DNA of 64,000 bases from Archivesica marissinica (Eukaryota; Mollusca; Bivalvia; Venerida; Vesicomyidae), in the NCBI GenBank assembly GCA_014843695.1, contig CM026387.1:82138598-82202597 (forward strand), read 5' to 3'. The position numbers and the translations under genes were made by a program. A model generated the notes under the pieces. It was given only the letters and a program-made list of their open reading frames with translations, ran no database searches and was not told the origin of the DNA. Every line of letters starts with the position of its first letter. Positions within the stretch are counted from its first letter, which is position 1. Positions 1 to 12,759 of the stretch are shown one piece after another.

Positions 1-90
1 CCATCATATTATTACGGTCAGATTGCGGATCAAACACGCGATTTCTGGATTCGCACTCCATCCTCTTAACCATTGGATCACTGACTAGAG
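1..90 (-). mobile_element. 5' (tRNA-like) end of a minus-strand SINE
   Basis: The segment nearly matches 27400-27489, where it is the tRNA-derived head of a minus-oriented SINE: a degenerate B-box-like stretch and the 'taaccattggatca' end. The rest of the SINE lies off the left edge. It belongs to a segment duplicated between 1-660 and about 27400-28150. Confidence 0.6.
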
Positions 91-127
91 TTTAAGTGAA
101 ACTCGTTTTTATACCAACAAAACATAC

Positions 128-297
128 CTTTATATAATTAAAATCGGCGTCTAAGATCTGGTCGGGAAGTCCATGCGCATGTAGGTACGAGAGTGCCATT
201 GTTGCATACCCGTGTGAGGCCAGTAACGCTGCCCGAGTCTCAATAAGACTGACTAGACCTCCGAACATGTCAACCAAGCCTGGGAATGGACCATCAC
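128..297 (-). CDS. exon 3 of a third ACOT/BAAT-family paralogue (gene C), isolated copy
   Basis: The 170-bp exon runs from a 'ctgtag' acceptor to an AAAG|GTATGT donor. It encodes [20 protein letters not shown] and continues to FNYIK. It matches the family's N-domain/hydrolase junction (PFPG-x-DMFGG, then [17 protein letters not shown]). It is almost identical to exon 3 of gene A at 27695-27526, with M-F-G-G here and M-Y-G-G there. The donor is intact here, unlike in gene A. Exons 4 onward would lie left of the window. No exon 1 or 2 was found between here and gene A, so it may be a duplicated, non-functional exon or part of a gene broken by assembly. Confidence 0.75.
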
Positions 298-486
298 CTA
301 CAGACAAAACAAATAGTACGGTATAGGATAAATAAACCATACATGAGATAAAGGCAAACATCATAATCATGCAAGCATTTTGTATGTTATTTAACAAGCA
401 TATTATTACATGTCTACGTCAGACCCGCTCCTTCCATGCAGACAGAAGCACCTGTATCCACACAAACCTGTCCCATCCATACAGGT
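298..486. other. intron sequence duplicated from the 27.7-27.9 kb region
   Basis: Near-identical to 27696-27890, including the 'tgtctacgtcagac' and 'cctgtcccatccatacaggt' landmarks. No exon is seen. Confidence 0.7.
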
Positions 487-660
487 GGGTGATAGCTTAC
501 AGTTTGTGAACCTTCATCTACACAGGTGTCTGATAGCTTACAGTTTGTGAACCTTCGTCTACACAGGTGGCTGATAGCTTACAGTTTGTGAACCTTCGTC
601 TACACAGGTGGCTGATAGCTTACAGTTTGTGAACCTTCGTCTACACAGGTGGCTGATAGT
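487..660. repeat. four to five copies of a ~42-bp minisatellite
   Basis: Units contain 'gatagcttacagtttgtgaa' and 'ccttcgtctacacaggtg'. This is the same family as the large array at 27885-29795, so the duplicated segment includes the edge of that array. The duplication ends near 660, where unique sequence begins. Confidence 0.85.
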
Positions 661-1440
661 GTTACGCGCCTGTGGATGGGCCAATATGTGGCACGTACGT
701 GACTACGTTGTACTTGGCCGTAAGTACAGTCGACGGCGACAGAGATTTTGGGAGGTAAACGGCTGATGTCCCTGATACGCCCGCGTGACGTTAGCCCCGC
801 GACAACAGTACACTCGCCGATGCTGGTCTCCTTGTTGGGGGGGTGACTCCGCAATGTTTTATTGGGGGGGGGGACAAAGAATATTAGACTGTTTCTAATA
901 ATTATAATGTTTATTTAGTAATATCGTAATAGTGAACAGAAAATGCTGTGGTCAAATATTCGCACAGTAGTTCAACGTCATATGCACTGTACCAGCTGTC
1001 AGTACCCAGAACTTGGCATTGACCAATAGACAAACAATTATTTATTTCATAAATAATTTATCTAATAAACAACTAAAATGTTACTATCAAGTTTCACAAC
1101 CATTTCCCAAAAATCACTACTTATTAAATAATTTGTTAACCAAATAGCACACCTTAGAGTTTATTATGGCCGAAAGTTCCGAAACGAATGTGCTATGAAA
1201 ATTTTAGAAGCCGCGGAGTCCAGAATGAACTACTGCAATGCATATATACCCTCAGACCATCTCCCCACACAACTATGTGTGGCCACATGTGTGTTGATGG
1301 ATTCCACAAGTGTGGCGGTGAATCCCACAGTAAAAGCTGTGGAAGAACGCTCCACACTAAACTCGGTGGCCACAGATGTGTGTGTGGGACAGGTGCGCGT
1401 GACTAAAACTCGCTTGAAACACCCAATGAGAGCAATAAGA
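661..1440. other. unassigned sequence, locally GC-rich at 660-850
   Basis: The first 190 bases are clearly more GC-rich and CpG-rich than the surroundings and have short open frames on both strands. None was recognised. The rest is AT-rich with a low-complexity G run at 835-873. Around 1260-1400 is a 'ccacaagtgtgg'-type short palindromic repeat. No gene is supported. Confidence 0.5.
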
Positions 1441-1452
1441 ACATGAACTAAA

Positions 1453-2034
1453 TAGTACAGTCAGAAACGAATCTATCAAATATTCAAGCAAATTGAAGAA
1501 AAAACAAAGGGAAGAAGAAAAAATAATATCGGAAATAAAAAGATTAGAAGAAAATATTGTAAAAAATCCCAATAGTCTAAACTTAACAGAACAACTTAAA
1601 AATGAAACCGATAAACTAAATAATATAATCGAAGAAAAAACCAAAGGACGTATCATTCGTTCAAAAGCAGAATGGGTCGAAGGTGCCGAAAGAAATACTA
1701 ACTATTTTTCTAACTTAGAAAAGAAAAGAGCCGAAGAAAAAACAATCAAATAATAAATAATGCATTAGATAATAATCAGTCAAACATTCTTAATCATGCC
1801 AAAAAATACTACGAACATATATATAGCGAAAATCGTGCTATAGACCACGAAAACATCAGTTTCTTTAATGAACCAGGCATCCAGCTGAAGGAAAATGAAC
1901 AATTATTATGCGAAGGTCACATCAGTGAATATGAATGTCAACTAGCTATTAAAGATATGAAAAACATGAAATCACCTGTGTCGGATGGGCTAACAGCTGA
2001 GTTTTATAAACTTTATTGGAATGATATTAAACAA
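1453..2034 (+). pseudogene. LINE (L1-like) reverse transcriptase fragment
   Basis: In frame from about 1460 the translation gives VRNESIKYSSKLKKKQREEE, then (about 1640-1750) the linker GRIIRSKAEWVEGAERNTNY and FSNLEKKRA. After a frame break near 1750 it gives HAKKYYEHIYSENRA and MKNMKSPVSDGLTAEFYKLY. The 'KSP-x-SDGLTAEFYK' block is the start of the reverse transcriptase domain in L1-type non-LTR elements, and 'GERNT-x-YF-x-NLE' is the conserved segment before it. The copy is a dead fragment: it has a frameshift and is cut off at 2040 by a GTGC microsatellite before the catalytic residues. Confidence 0.8.
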
Positions 2035-2037
2035 TAC

Positions 2038-2045
2038 TGTGTGTG

Positions 2046-2085
<40 letters not shown>

Positions 2086-2087
2086 TT
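2038..2087. repeat. (TGCG)n microsatellite
   Basis: About eleven uninterrupted 4-base units following a short TGTG run. It marks the 3' break of the LINE fragment. Confidence 0.95.
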
Positions 2088-2255
2088 ATGATACACCATA
2101 CATGGGCAGGCTTAATCGACATAAGCGGTTAACAAGTACTAAGCAGTGTGTGTGGTGCTTGCTCAATGGCACTACATACTTGGCATGACCGAGTATCGAA
2201 CCCGGGACCGTTCGATTCCAAATCCGACGCTCTACCACTGGACCACGGACACCAT
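2088..2255 (-). mobile_element. tRNA-derived SINE
   Basis: On the minus strand the head reads GTCCGTGGTCCAGTGGTAGA (A box) and GGTCCCGGGTTCGATACTCG (B box). The body follows toward 2090. The acceptor stem does not close, so this is a SINE head and not a working tRNA gene. Confidence 0.65.
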
Positions 2256-2545
2256 AATGCATGCAGCAATATGATCATAAGGTAATGTTTAACCGATAGT
2301 TGAGAAAACTTGCTTGCACTAATATAACACTTAAGACGGTCCTATAAATAACACTGTAAACCATATAAATGAAAGGCATGTACTGTGCAAACTACTCATT
2401 AGATTAAGAAGATTCCTGGATGAAATTACACGTCTGATCTCCGCCTTAAAATTAGAACCGCGTATCAAGGGCAAATGTTTCAACGGTATTTTTATATCAG
2501 CAATTAAAGTCAATATCAAGCAGTACCACACATTGATATATTTTA
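2256..2545. other. unassigned AT-rich sequence next to a gap
   Basis: No exon, repeat or TE signature was recognised. Confidence 0.5.
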
Positions 2546-3545
2546 NNNNNNNNNNNNNNNNNNNNNNNNNNNNNNNNNNNNNNNNNNNNNNNNNNNNNNN
2601 NNNNNNNNNNNNNNNNNNNNNNNNNNNNNNNNNNNNNNNNNNNNNNNNNNNNNNNNNNNNNNNNNNNNNNNNNNNNNNNNNNNNNNNNNNNNNNNNNNNN
2701 NNNNNNNNNNNNNNNNNNNNNNNNNNNNNNNNNNNNNNNNNNNNNNNNNNNNNNNNNNNNNNNNNNNNNNNNNNNNNNNNNNNNNNNNNNNNNNNNNNNN
2801 NNNNNNNNNNNNNNNNNNNNNNNNNNNNNNNNNNNNNNNNNNNNNNNNNNNNNNNNNNNNNNNNNNNNNNNNNNNNNNNNNNNNNNNNNNNNNNNNNNNN
2901 NNNNNNNNNNNNNNNNNNNNNNNNNNNNNNNNNNNNNNNNNNNNNNNNNNNNNNNNNNNNNNNNNNNNNNNNNNNNNNNNNNNNNNNNNNNNNNNNNNNN
3001 NNNNNNNNNNNNNNNNNNNNNNNNNNNNNNNNNNNNNNNNNNNNNNNNNNNNNNNNNNNNNNNNNNNNNNNNNNNNNNNNNNNNNNNNNNNNNNNNNNNN
3101 NNNNNNNNNNNNNNNNNNNNNNNNNNNNNNNNNNNNNNNNNNNNNNNNNNNNNNNNNNNNNNNNNNNNNNNNNNNNNNNNNNNNNNNNNNNNNNNNNNNN
3201 NNNNNNNNNNNNNNNNNNNNNNNNNNNNNNNNNNNNNNNNNNNNNNNNNNNNNNNNNNNNNNNNNNNNNNNNNNNNNNNNNNNNNNNNNNNNNNNNNNNN
3301 NNNNNNNNNNNNNNNNNNNNNNNNNNNNNNNNNNNNNNNNNNNNNNNNNNNNNNNNNNNNNNNNNNNNNNNNNNNNNNNNNNNNNNNNNNNNNNNNNNNN
3401 NNNNNNNNNNNNNNNNNNNNNNNNNNNNNNNNNNNNNNNNNNNNNNNNNNNNNNNNNNNNNNNNNNNNNNNNNNNNNNNNNNNNNNNNNNNNNNNNNNNN
3501 NNNNNNNNNNNNNNNNNNNNNNNNNNNNNNNNNNNNNNNNNNNNN
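2546..3545. other. assembly gap of exactly 1000 N
   Basis: Placeholder-sized gap at the left edge of the 46-bp satellite. Its true size is unknown. It is the only place between exon 6 of gene A and the left edge where the missing exons 7 and 8 could be hidden. Confidence 0.95.
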
Positions 3546-6500
3546 TGTGTTGTACATACTGGTATAGGGTATGGATTTCACATACATAGGTTGTGTTGTA
3601 CATACTGGTATAGGGTATGGATTGCACATACATAGGTTGTGTTGTACATACTGGTATAGGGTATGGATTGCACATACATAGGTTGTGTTGTACATACTGG
3701 TATAGGGTATGGATTTCACATACATAGGTTGTGTTGTACATATTGGTATAGGGTATGGATATCACATACATATGTTGTGTTGTACATACTGGTATAGGGT
3801 ATGGATTTCACATACATAGGTTGTGTTGTACATACTGGTATATGGTATGGATTGCACATACATAGGTTGTGTTGTACATACTGGTATAGGGTATGGATTG
3901 CACATACATAGGTTGTGTTGTACATACTGGTATAGGGTATGGATTCACATACATAGGTTGTGTGTTGTACATACTGGTATAGGTATGGATTGCACATACA
4001 TAGTTGTGTTGTACATACTGTGTATAGGGTATGGTTGCACATACATAGGTTGTGTTGTACATACTGGTATAGGTATGGATTGCACATACATAGGTTGTGT
4101 TGTACATACTTGGTATATGGTATGGATTGCACATACATAGGTTGTGTTGTACATACTGGTATAGGGTATGGATATCACATACATAGGTTGTGTTGTACAT
4201 ACTGGTATAGGGTATGGATTGCACATACATAGGTTGTGTTGTACATAGTGGTATAGTGTATGGATTGCACATACATAGGTTGTGTTGTACATATTGTTAT
4301 AGGGTATGGATTGCACATACATAGGTTGTGTTGTACATATTGGTATAGGGAATGGATTGCACATACATAGGTTGTGTTGTACATATTGGTATAGGGTATG
4401 GATTGCACATACATAGGTTGTGTTGTACATATTGGTATAGGGTATGGATTGCACATACATAGGTTGTGTTGTACATATTGGTATATGGTATGGATTTCAC
4501 ATACATAGGTTGTGTTGTACATACTGGTATAGGGCATGGATTGCACATACATAGGTTGTGTTGTACATACTGGTAAAGGGTATGGATTGCACATACATAG
4601 GTTTTGTTGTACATACTGGTATAGGGCATGGATTTCACATACATAGGTTGTGTTGTACATACTGGTATAGGGTATGGATATCACATACATAGGTTGTGTT
4701 GTACATATTGGTATAGGGTATGGATTGCACATACATAGGTTGTGTTGTACATACTGGTATAGGGTATGGATTGCACATACATAGGTTGTATTGTACATAC
4801 TGGTATAGGGTATGGATATCACATACATAGGTTGTGTTGTACATATTGGTATAGGGTATGGATTGCACATACATAGGTTGTGTTGTACATACTGGTATAG
4901 GGTATGGATTGCACATACATAGGTTGTGTTGTACATATTGGTATAGGGTATGGATTGCACATACATAGGTTGTGTTGTACATATTGGTATAGGGTATGGA
5001 TATCACATATCGTAGGTTGTTTTGTACATACTAGTATAGGGAATGGATTGCACATACATAGGTTGTGTTGTACATACTGGTATAGGGTATGGATATCACA
5101 TACATAGGTTGTGTTGTGCATACTGGTATATGGTATGGATATCACATACATAGGTTGTGTTGTACATACTGGTATAGGGTATGGATATCACATACATAGG
5201 TTGTGTTGTACATACTGGTATAGGGTATGGATATCACATACATAGGTTGTGTTGTACATACTGGTATAGGGTATGGATATCACATACATAGGTTGTGTTG
5301 TACATACTTGTATAGGGTATGGATTGCACATACATAGTTGTGTTGTACATACTGGTATAGGGTATGGATATCACATACATAGGTTGTGTTGTACATACTG
5401 GTATAGGGTATGGATTGCACATACATAGGTTGTGTTGTACATACTGGTATAGGGTATGGATTCACATACATAGGTTGTGTTGTACATACTGGTATAGGTA
5501 TGGATATCACATACGTTGGTTGTGTTGTACATACTGGTATAGGATGGATTCACATACATAGGTTTGTTTGTACATACTGGTATAGGGTATGGATATCACA
5601 TACATAGGTTGTGTTGTACATATGGTATAGGGTATGGATTGCACATACATAGAGTGTGTTGTACATATTGGTATAGGGTATGGATTGCACATACATAGTT
5701 GTGTTGTACATACTGGTATAGGGTATGGATATCACATACGTATATTGTGTTGTACATACTGGTATAGGGTATGGATTGCACATACATAGGTTGTGTTGTA
5801 CATACTGGTACATTTCACATACGTAGGTTGTGTTGTACATACTGGTACATTTCACATACGTAGGTTGTGTTGTACATATTGGTATAGGGTATGGATATCA
5901 CATACATAGGTTGTGTCGTACATACTGGTATAGGGTATGGATTGCACATACATAGGTTGTGTTGTACATACTGGTATAGGGTATGGATTGCACATACACA
6001 GGTTGTGTTGTACATACTGGTATAGGGTATGGATTGCACATACATAGGTTGTGTTGTACATACTGGTATAGGGTATGGATTTCACATACATAGGTTGTGT
6101 TGTACATACTGGTATAGGGTATGGATTCCACATACATAGTTTGTGTTGTACATACTGGTATAGGGTATGGATTGCACATACATAGGTTGTGTTGTACATA
6201 CTGGTATAGGGTATGGATTGCACATACATAGGTTGTGTTGTACATACTGGTATAGGATATGGATTGCACATACATAGGTTGTGTTGTACATACTGGTATA
6301 GGGTATGGATATCACATACATAGGTTGTGTTGTACATATTGGTATATGGTATGGATTGCACATACATAGGTTGTGTTGTACATATTGGTATATGGTATGG
6401 ATTGCACATACATAGGTTGTGTTGTACATACTGGTATAGGGTATGGATTGCACATACATAGGTTGTTTTGTACATACTGGTATAGGTTATGGATCACATA

Positions 6501-9500
6501 CATAGTTGTGTTGTACATACTGGTATAGGGTATGGATTGCACATACATAGGTTGTGTTGTACATACTGGTATAGGGTATGGATTCACATACATAGTTGTG
6601 TTGTACATACTGGTATAGGGTATGGATTGCACATACATAGGTTGTGTTGTACATACTGGTATATGGTATGGATTGCACATACATAGGTTGTGTTGTACAT
6701 ACTGGTATAGGGTATGGATATCACATACATAGGTTGTGTTGTACATATTGGTATAGGGTATGTATTGCACATACATATGTTGTGTTGTACATACTGGTAT
6801 AGGGTATGGATATCACATACATAGGTTGTGTTGTACATACTGGTATAGGGTATGGATTGCACATACATAGGTTGTGTTGTACATACTGGTATAGGGTATG
6901 GATTGCACATACATAGGTTGTGTTGTACATACTGGTATAGGGTATGGATTCACATACATAGTTGTGTTGTACATACTGGTATAGGGTATGGATTGCACAT
7001 ACATAGGTTGTGTTGTACATACTGGTATAGGGTATGGATTGCACATACATAGGTTGTGTTGTACATACTGGTATAGGGTATGGATTGCACATACATAGGT
7101 TGTGTTGTACATACTGGTATAGGGTATGGATTGCACATACATAGGTTGTGTTGTACATATTGGTATATGGTATGGATTGCACATACATAGGTTGTGTTGT
7201 ACATACTGGTATAGGGTATGGATATCACATACATAGGTTGTGTTGTACATACTGGTATATGGTATGGATTGCACATACATAGGTTGTGTTGTACATAGTG
7301 GTATAGGGTATGTTATTGCACATACATAGGTTGTGTTGTACATATTGGTATAAGGTATGGATTGCACATACATAGGTTGTGTTGTACATATTGGTATAGG
7401 GAATGGATTGCACATACATAGGTTGTGTTGTACAAATTGGTATAGGGTATGGATTGCACATACATAGGTTGTGTTTTACATATTGGTATAGGGTATGGAT
7501 TGCACATACATAGGTTGTGTTGTACATATTGGTATATGGTATGGATTTCACATACATAGGTTGTGTTGTACATACTGGTATAGGGCATGGATTGCACATA
7601 CATAGGTTGTGTTGTACATACTGGTATAGGGTATGGATTGCACATACATAGGTTATGTTGTATATACTGGTATAGGGTATGGATATCACATACGTTGGTT
7701 GTGTTGTACATACTGGTATAGGGTATGGATATCACATACGCATATTGTGTTGTACATACTGGTATAGGGTATGGATTGCACATAAATAGGTTGTGTTGTA
7801 CATACTGGTACATTTCACATACGTAGGTTGTGTTGTACATACTGGTACATGTCACATACGTAGGTTGTGTTGTACATACTGGTATAGGGTATGGATATCA
7901 CATACATAGGTTGTGTTGTACATACTGGTATAGGGTATGGATTGCACATACATAGGTTGTGTTGTACATACTGGTATAGGGTATGGATTGCACATACATA
8001 GGTTGTGTTGTACATATTGGTATAGGGTATGGATTGCACATACATAGGTTGTGTTGTACATATTGGTATAGGGTATGGATTGCACATACATAGGTTGTGT
8101 TGTACATACTGGTATAGGGCATGGATTGCACATACGTAGGTTGTGTTGTACATACTGGTATAGGGTATGGATTCCACATATATTGGTTGTGTTGTACATA
8201 CTGGTACATTTCACATACATAGGTTGTGTTGTACATATTAGTATAGGGTATGGATTGCACATACATAGGTTGTGTTGTACACACTGGTATAGGGTATGGA
8301 TATCACATACATTGGTTGTGTTGTACACACTAGTATAGGGTATGGATATCACATACATTGGTTGTGTTGTACATACTGGTATAGGGTATGGATATCACAT
8401 ACATTGGTTGTGTTGTACATACTGGTATAGGGTATGGATATCACATACATAGGTTGTGTTGTACATACTGGTATAGGGTATGGATTGCACATACATAGGT
8501 TGTGTTGTACATACTGGTATAGGGTATGGATTTCACATACATAGGTTGTGTTGTACATACTGGTATAGGGTATGGATTCCACATACATAGGTTGTGTTGT
8601 ACATACTGGTATAGGGTATGGATATCACGTACATAGGTTATGTTGTACATATTGGTATATGGTATGGATTGCACATACATAGGTTGTGTTGTACATATTG
8701 GTATATGGTATGGATTGTACATACATAGGTTGTGTTGTACATATTGGTATAGGGTATGGATTGCAAATACATATATTGTGTTGTACATATTGGTATAGGG
8801 TATGGATTGCACATACATATGTTGTGTTGTACATACTGGTATAGGGTATGGATATCACATACATAGGTTGTGTTGTACATACTGGTATAGGGTATGGATT
8901 GCACATACATAGGTTGTGTTGTACATACTGGTATAGGGTATGGATATCACATACATAGGTTGTGTTGTACATATTGGTATATGGTATGGATTACACATAC
9001 ATAGGTTGTGTTGTACATATTGGTATATGGTATGGATTGCACATACATAGGTTTTGTTGTAAATATTGGTATAGGGTATGGATTGCACATACATAGGTTG
9101 GGTTGTACATATTGGTATAGGGTATGGATTGCACATACATATGTTGTGTTGTACATACTGGTATAGGGTATGGATATCACATACATAAGTTGTGTTGTAC
9201 ATACTGGTATAGGGTATGGATATCACATACTTTGTTGTGTTGTACATACTGGTATAGGGTATGGATTGCACATACATAGGTTGTGTTGTACATACTGGTA
9301 TAGGGTATGGATTGCACATACATGGTTGTGTTGTACATTGGTATAGGGTATGGATTGCACATACATAGGTTGTGTTGTACATACTGGTATAGGGTATGGA
9401 TATCACATAAATAGGTTGTGTTGTACATACTGGTATAGGGTATGGATTGCACATACATAGGTTGTGTTGTACATATTGGTATAGGGTATGGATTGCACAT

Positions 9501-11168
9501 ACATAGGTTGTGTTGTACATACTGGTATAGGGTATGGATTGCACATACATAGGTTGTGTTGTACATACTGGTATAGGTTATGGATATCACATACATAGGT
9601 TGTGTTGTACATATTGGTATAGGGTATGGATTGCACATACATAGGTTGTGTTTTACATACTGGTATAGGGTATGGATATCACATACGTAGGTTGTTTTGT
9701 ACATACTAGTATAGGGTATGGATTGCACATACATAGGTTGTGTTGTACATACTGGTATAGGGTATGGATATCACATACATAGGTTGTGTTGTACATACTG
9801 GTATAGGGTATGGATATCACATACATAGGTTGTGTTGTACATACTGGTATAGGGTATGGATATCACATACATATGTTGTGTTGTACATACTGGTATAGGG
9901 TATGGATTTCACATACATAGGTTGTGTTGTACATACTGGTATAGGGTATGGATTGCACATACATAGGTTGTGTTGTACATACTGGTATAGGGTATGGATT
10001 TCACATACATAGGTTGTGTTGTATATACTGGTATTGGGTATGGATATCACATACGTTGGTTGTGTTGTACATACTGGTATAGGGTATGGATTGCACATAC
10101 ATAGGTTGTGTTGTACATACTGGTATAGGGTATGGATTGCACATACATATGTTGTGTTGTACATATTGGTATAGGGTATGGATATCACATACATAGGTTG
10201 TGTTGTACATACTGGTATAGGGTATGGATTGCACATACATAGGTTGTGTTGTACATACTGGTATAGGGTATGGATATCACATACATAGGTTGTGTTGTAC
10301 ATATTGGTATATGGTATGGATTGCACATACATAGAGTGTGTTGTACATATTGGTATAGGGTATGGATTGCACATACATAGGTTGTGTTGTACATATTGGT
10401 ATAGGGTATGGATTGCACATACATAGGTTGTGTTGTACATACTGGTATAGGGTATGGATATCACATACATAGGTTGTGTTGTACATACTGGTATAGGGTG
10501 TGGATATCACATACATAGGTTGTGTTGTACATACTGGTATAGGGTATGGATATCACATACATAGGTTGTGTTTTATATACTGGTATAGGGTATGGATTGC
10601 ACATACATAGGTTGTGTTGTACATACTGGTATAGGGTATGGATATCACATACATAGGTTGTGTTGTACATACTGGTATAGGGTATGGATTTCACATACAT
10701 AGGTTGTGTTGTATATACTGGTATAGGGTATGGATATCATATACGTTGGTTGTGTTGTACATACTGGTATAGAGTATGGATTGCACATACATAGGTTGTG
10801 TTGTACATACTGGTATAGGGTATGGATTGCACATACATTGGTTGTGTTGTACATATTGGTATAGGGTATGGATTGCACATACATTGGTTGTGTTGTACAT
10901 ATTGGTATAGGGTATGGATTGCACATACATAGGAGGTTGTGTTGTACATACTGGTATAGGGTATGGATTGCACATACATAGGTTGTGTTGTACATACTGG
11001 TATAGGGTATGGATTGCACATACATAGGTTGTGTTGTACATACTGGTATAGGGTATGGATTGCACATACATAGGTTGTGTTGTACATACTGGTATAGGGT
11101 ATGGATTGCACATACATAGGTTGTGTTGTACATACTGGTATAGGGTATGGATTGCACATACATAGGTT
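3546..11168 (-). repeat. 46-bp satellite, about 165 copies, carrying an exon-6-type end and splice donor
   Basis: On the minus strand each unit reads AATCCATACCCTATACC, then AGTATGTACAACACAACC, then TATGTATGTGC. This corresponds to the last 17 bases of exon 6 of the ACOT/BAAT genes (encoding N-P-x-P-x-P) plus a GTATGT donor and intron start. It is a sister family of the 47-bp array at 12.7-17.1 kb, which lies directly downstream of exon 6 of gene A. Many units have AT instead of GT at the donor. A short variant lacking the 'tagggtatgga' segment appears at 5806-5866, 7795-7860 and 8200-8225. Blocks with shared variants (4240-4690 and 7290-7720) show multi-kb duplications inside the array. Long frames here exist only because the unit lacks stops. 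Confidence 0.9.
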
Positions 11169-11171
11169 TTG

Positions 11172-12512
11172 CAGGGCTGTGAATCTTCCTCTTTTTAAAG
11201 GATTTCTTTTTTTGTCCAAATCTTGAAAAATAACATTTTGGATCAATTTATTCATTCTTTTATTATTTATTATTTTCCATATCTCATCCACAAGATATGC
11301 AAAAGTGATAAACATCTATTAATAAAAAGTACATATTTAAGATGTTTTAAGGTGGTATCCCTCAATTCCAAAATTCACAAAATAGAATTTTGAGATTTCA
11401 TATTACTTATTTTACGCATAAAATCCCCCAAAACCAATTTTAGTGATAACAAATATTGTTTTCCAATACACTACTCACTTGTCACTTAATTAAAAGTCAA
11501 TGTGTTTAAAACCACTGATCCGTGACTTATTCTGCACAGGTGAGACGATTTGCACGTGCACTGTACATGTGAGTTGCCAAACAATATAAATTTAATAAAT
11601 TCGTGACATCTTACGGAAATGTAACTAAAAGATCAACAATTGTTTCATTTTGTATAAATAACGACAACACAATATGCCTCGACTTCTGGAAAATATTCAC
11701 GCCAGTGCTGTCGCCAGATCTTGCACCAATAGAACATGTATGGGCATTAATGGTACATTAAAGATAGGGTGTACAAGCGGGTACCACCACCAGCAAACGT
11801 CCAGGACATGCGTGTTGCATTAAATCAATAGTGGAGTAACATTCCACAGGCTAGCAACATAGCTACCTCTATGAGAAGGTGTGTGGCAGCTCTCGGAGGA
11901 CATACCAAATACTGACATACTGGCTTTTTGTGAATTTTGATTTGGATGGTGATGTTTTTAATAGGACGAAATGAACAGTTTTTGTTAACCGATTGTTGTT
12001 AAATTTTACTTGTTTATGTACCAGATAATGAATTTAATTATCACATAAAAAGTAATAGAATTGCTATATAGAATAAAATTGTATGACCTATTTTCTGAGT
12101 GGAGACTTTCTTTTGAGCATCGGTGTATTATAGGTATTAAAATTGTCCAATTGTTTTCAGGGAACTAGTTCCAAGCTTTCACTTTCATAGAAATACAGGC
12201 TTGACTTGAAATCAAGAAATGGCCAGGTCAATCTATTTACGCAGTTGAAATTCTGCAACAATAATTGGTTCCTATATAATTCACGGATGTTCCAGCAGGG
12301 ATGTGGTATATACTACTTAGTTTCATGTTATTATCAACATGTTTGCATTTAATAACTTTATAATTTGTATACAGTCACTCTATGTAGAGTAAATGTTCAA
12401 TCGTCCTTCTATTACATATTTATATGTAATCGTTTGTCTTGTTCACATTTAAGTGGGGAAAATCCTCTAGTTCAGTAGCATGTGTTAGATATCATCTTGT
12501 TTCACAGCCCTG
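11172..12512. mobile_element. TIR-bounded DNA transposon remnant inside the satellite
   Basis: Starts CAGGGCTGTGAA and ends TTCACAGCCCTG, a perfect 12-bp terminal inverted repeat of hAT-like style. It separates the 46-bp and 47-bp arrays. The flanks (aggttttg and attgtgca) show no clear 8-bp target duplication, so the family assignment is tentative. It contains a Tc1-like fragment at 11690-11920. Confidence 0.5.
11690..11920 (+). pseudogene. Tc1/mariner-like transposase C-terminal fragment
   Basis: The frame starting TGGAAAATATTC gives PVLSPDLAPIEHVWALM, the SPDLxPIExxW signature of Tc1-type transposases. After a frame change it gives RVPPPANVQDMRVALNQ, a stop, WSNIPQ and SMRRCVAALGGHTKY before a final stop. 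The frame change and internal stop show it is dead. The upstream catalytic part is missing. Confidence 0.85.
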
Positions 12513-12524
12513 ATTGTGCATGTG

Positions 12525-12716
12525 TGTTTATTTATCGTCGCTACCGGTTGCCTATATGAGCTACTCCTCCTGAAGAGATTAGTCACTTTAGAGTTTGGAG
12601 GATAGTGCAATGATACAGACAGAGACCCATTCCAGAGTGTCATTAAAGAACCATCTGAATGACTGTTAATATGTGGTCACAGTCCAACATGTTAACCACT
12701 AGACCAATGACCCATC
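12525..12716 (-). mobile_element. tRNA-derived SINE, family 1, decayed
   Basis: Begins with the reverse-complemented SINE tail (gtttatttatcgtcgctacc), then the conserved 'gaagagattagtcactttag' and 'ggaggatagtgcaatgatac' core and the degenerate tRNA head. Confidence 0.8.
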
Positions 12717-12759
12717 TGATTAAGTTGTGTTGTACTTACTGGTACAGGGTGTGGATTTT

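Noticed and set aside
600..854. Minus-strand 84-codon frame in the GC-rich patch
   Set aside because: Overlaps repeat units at one end, no splice context and no recognisable domain.
3716..11315. Many minus-strand frames (MYVQSIPYTSMYNTT type) as secreted repeat proteins
   Set aside because: They are the three frames of one 46-bp repeat that contains exon-intron junctions; frame changes with each unit and ends are set by indels.
11690..11920. Active Tc1-like transposase
   Set aside because: Only the C-terminal part is present, with a frame change and an internal stop.
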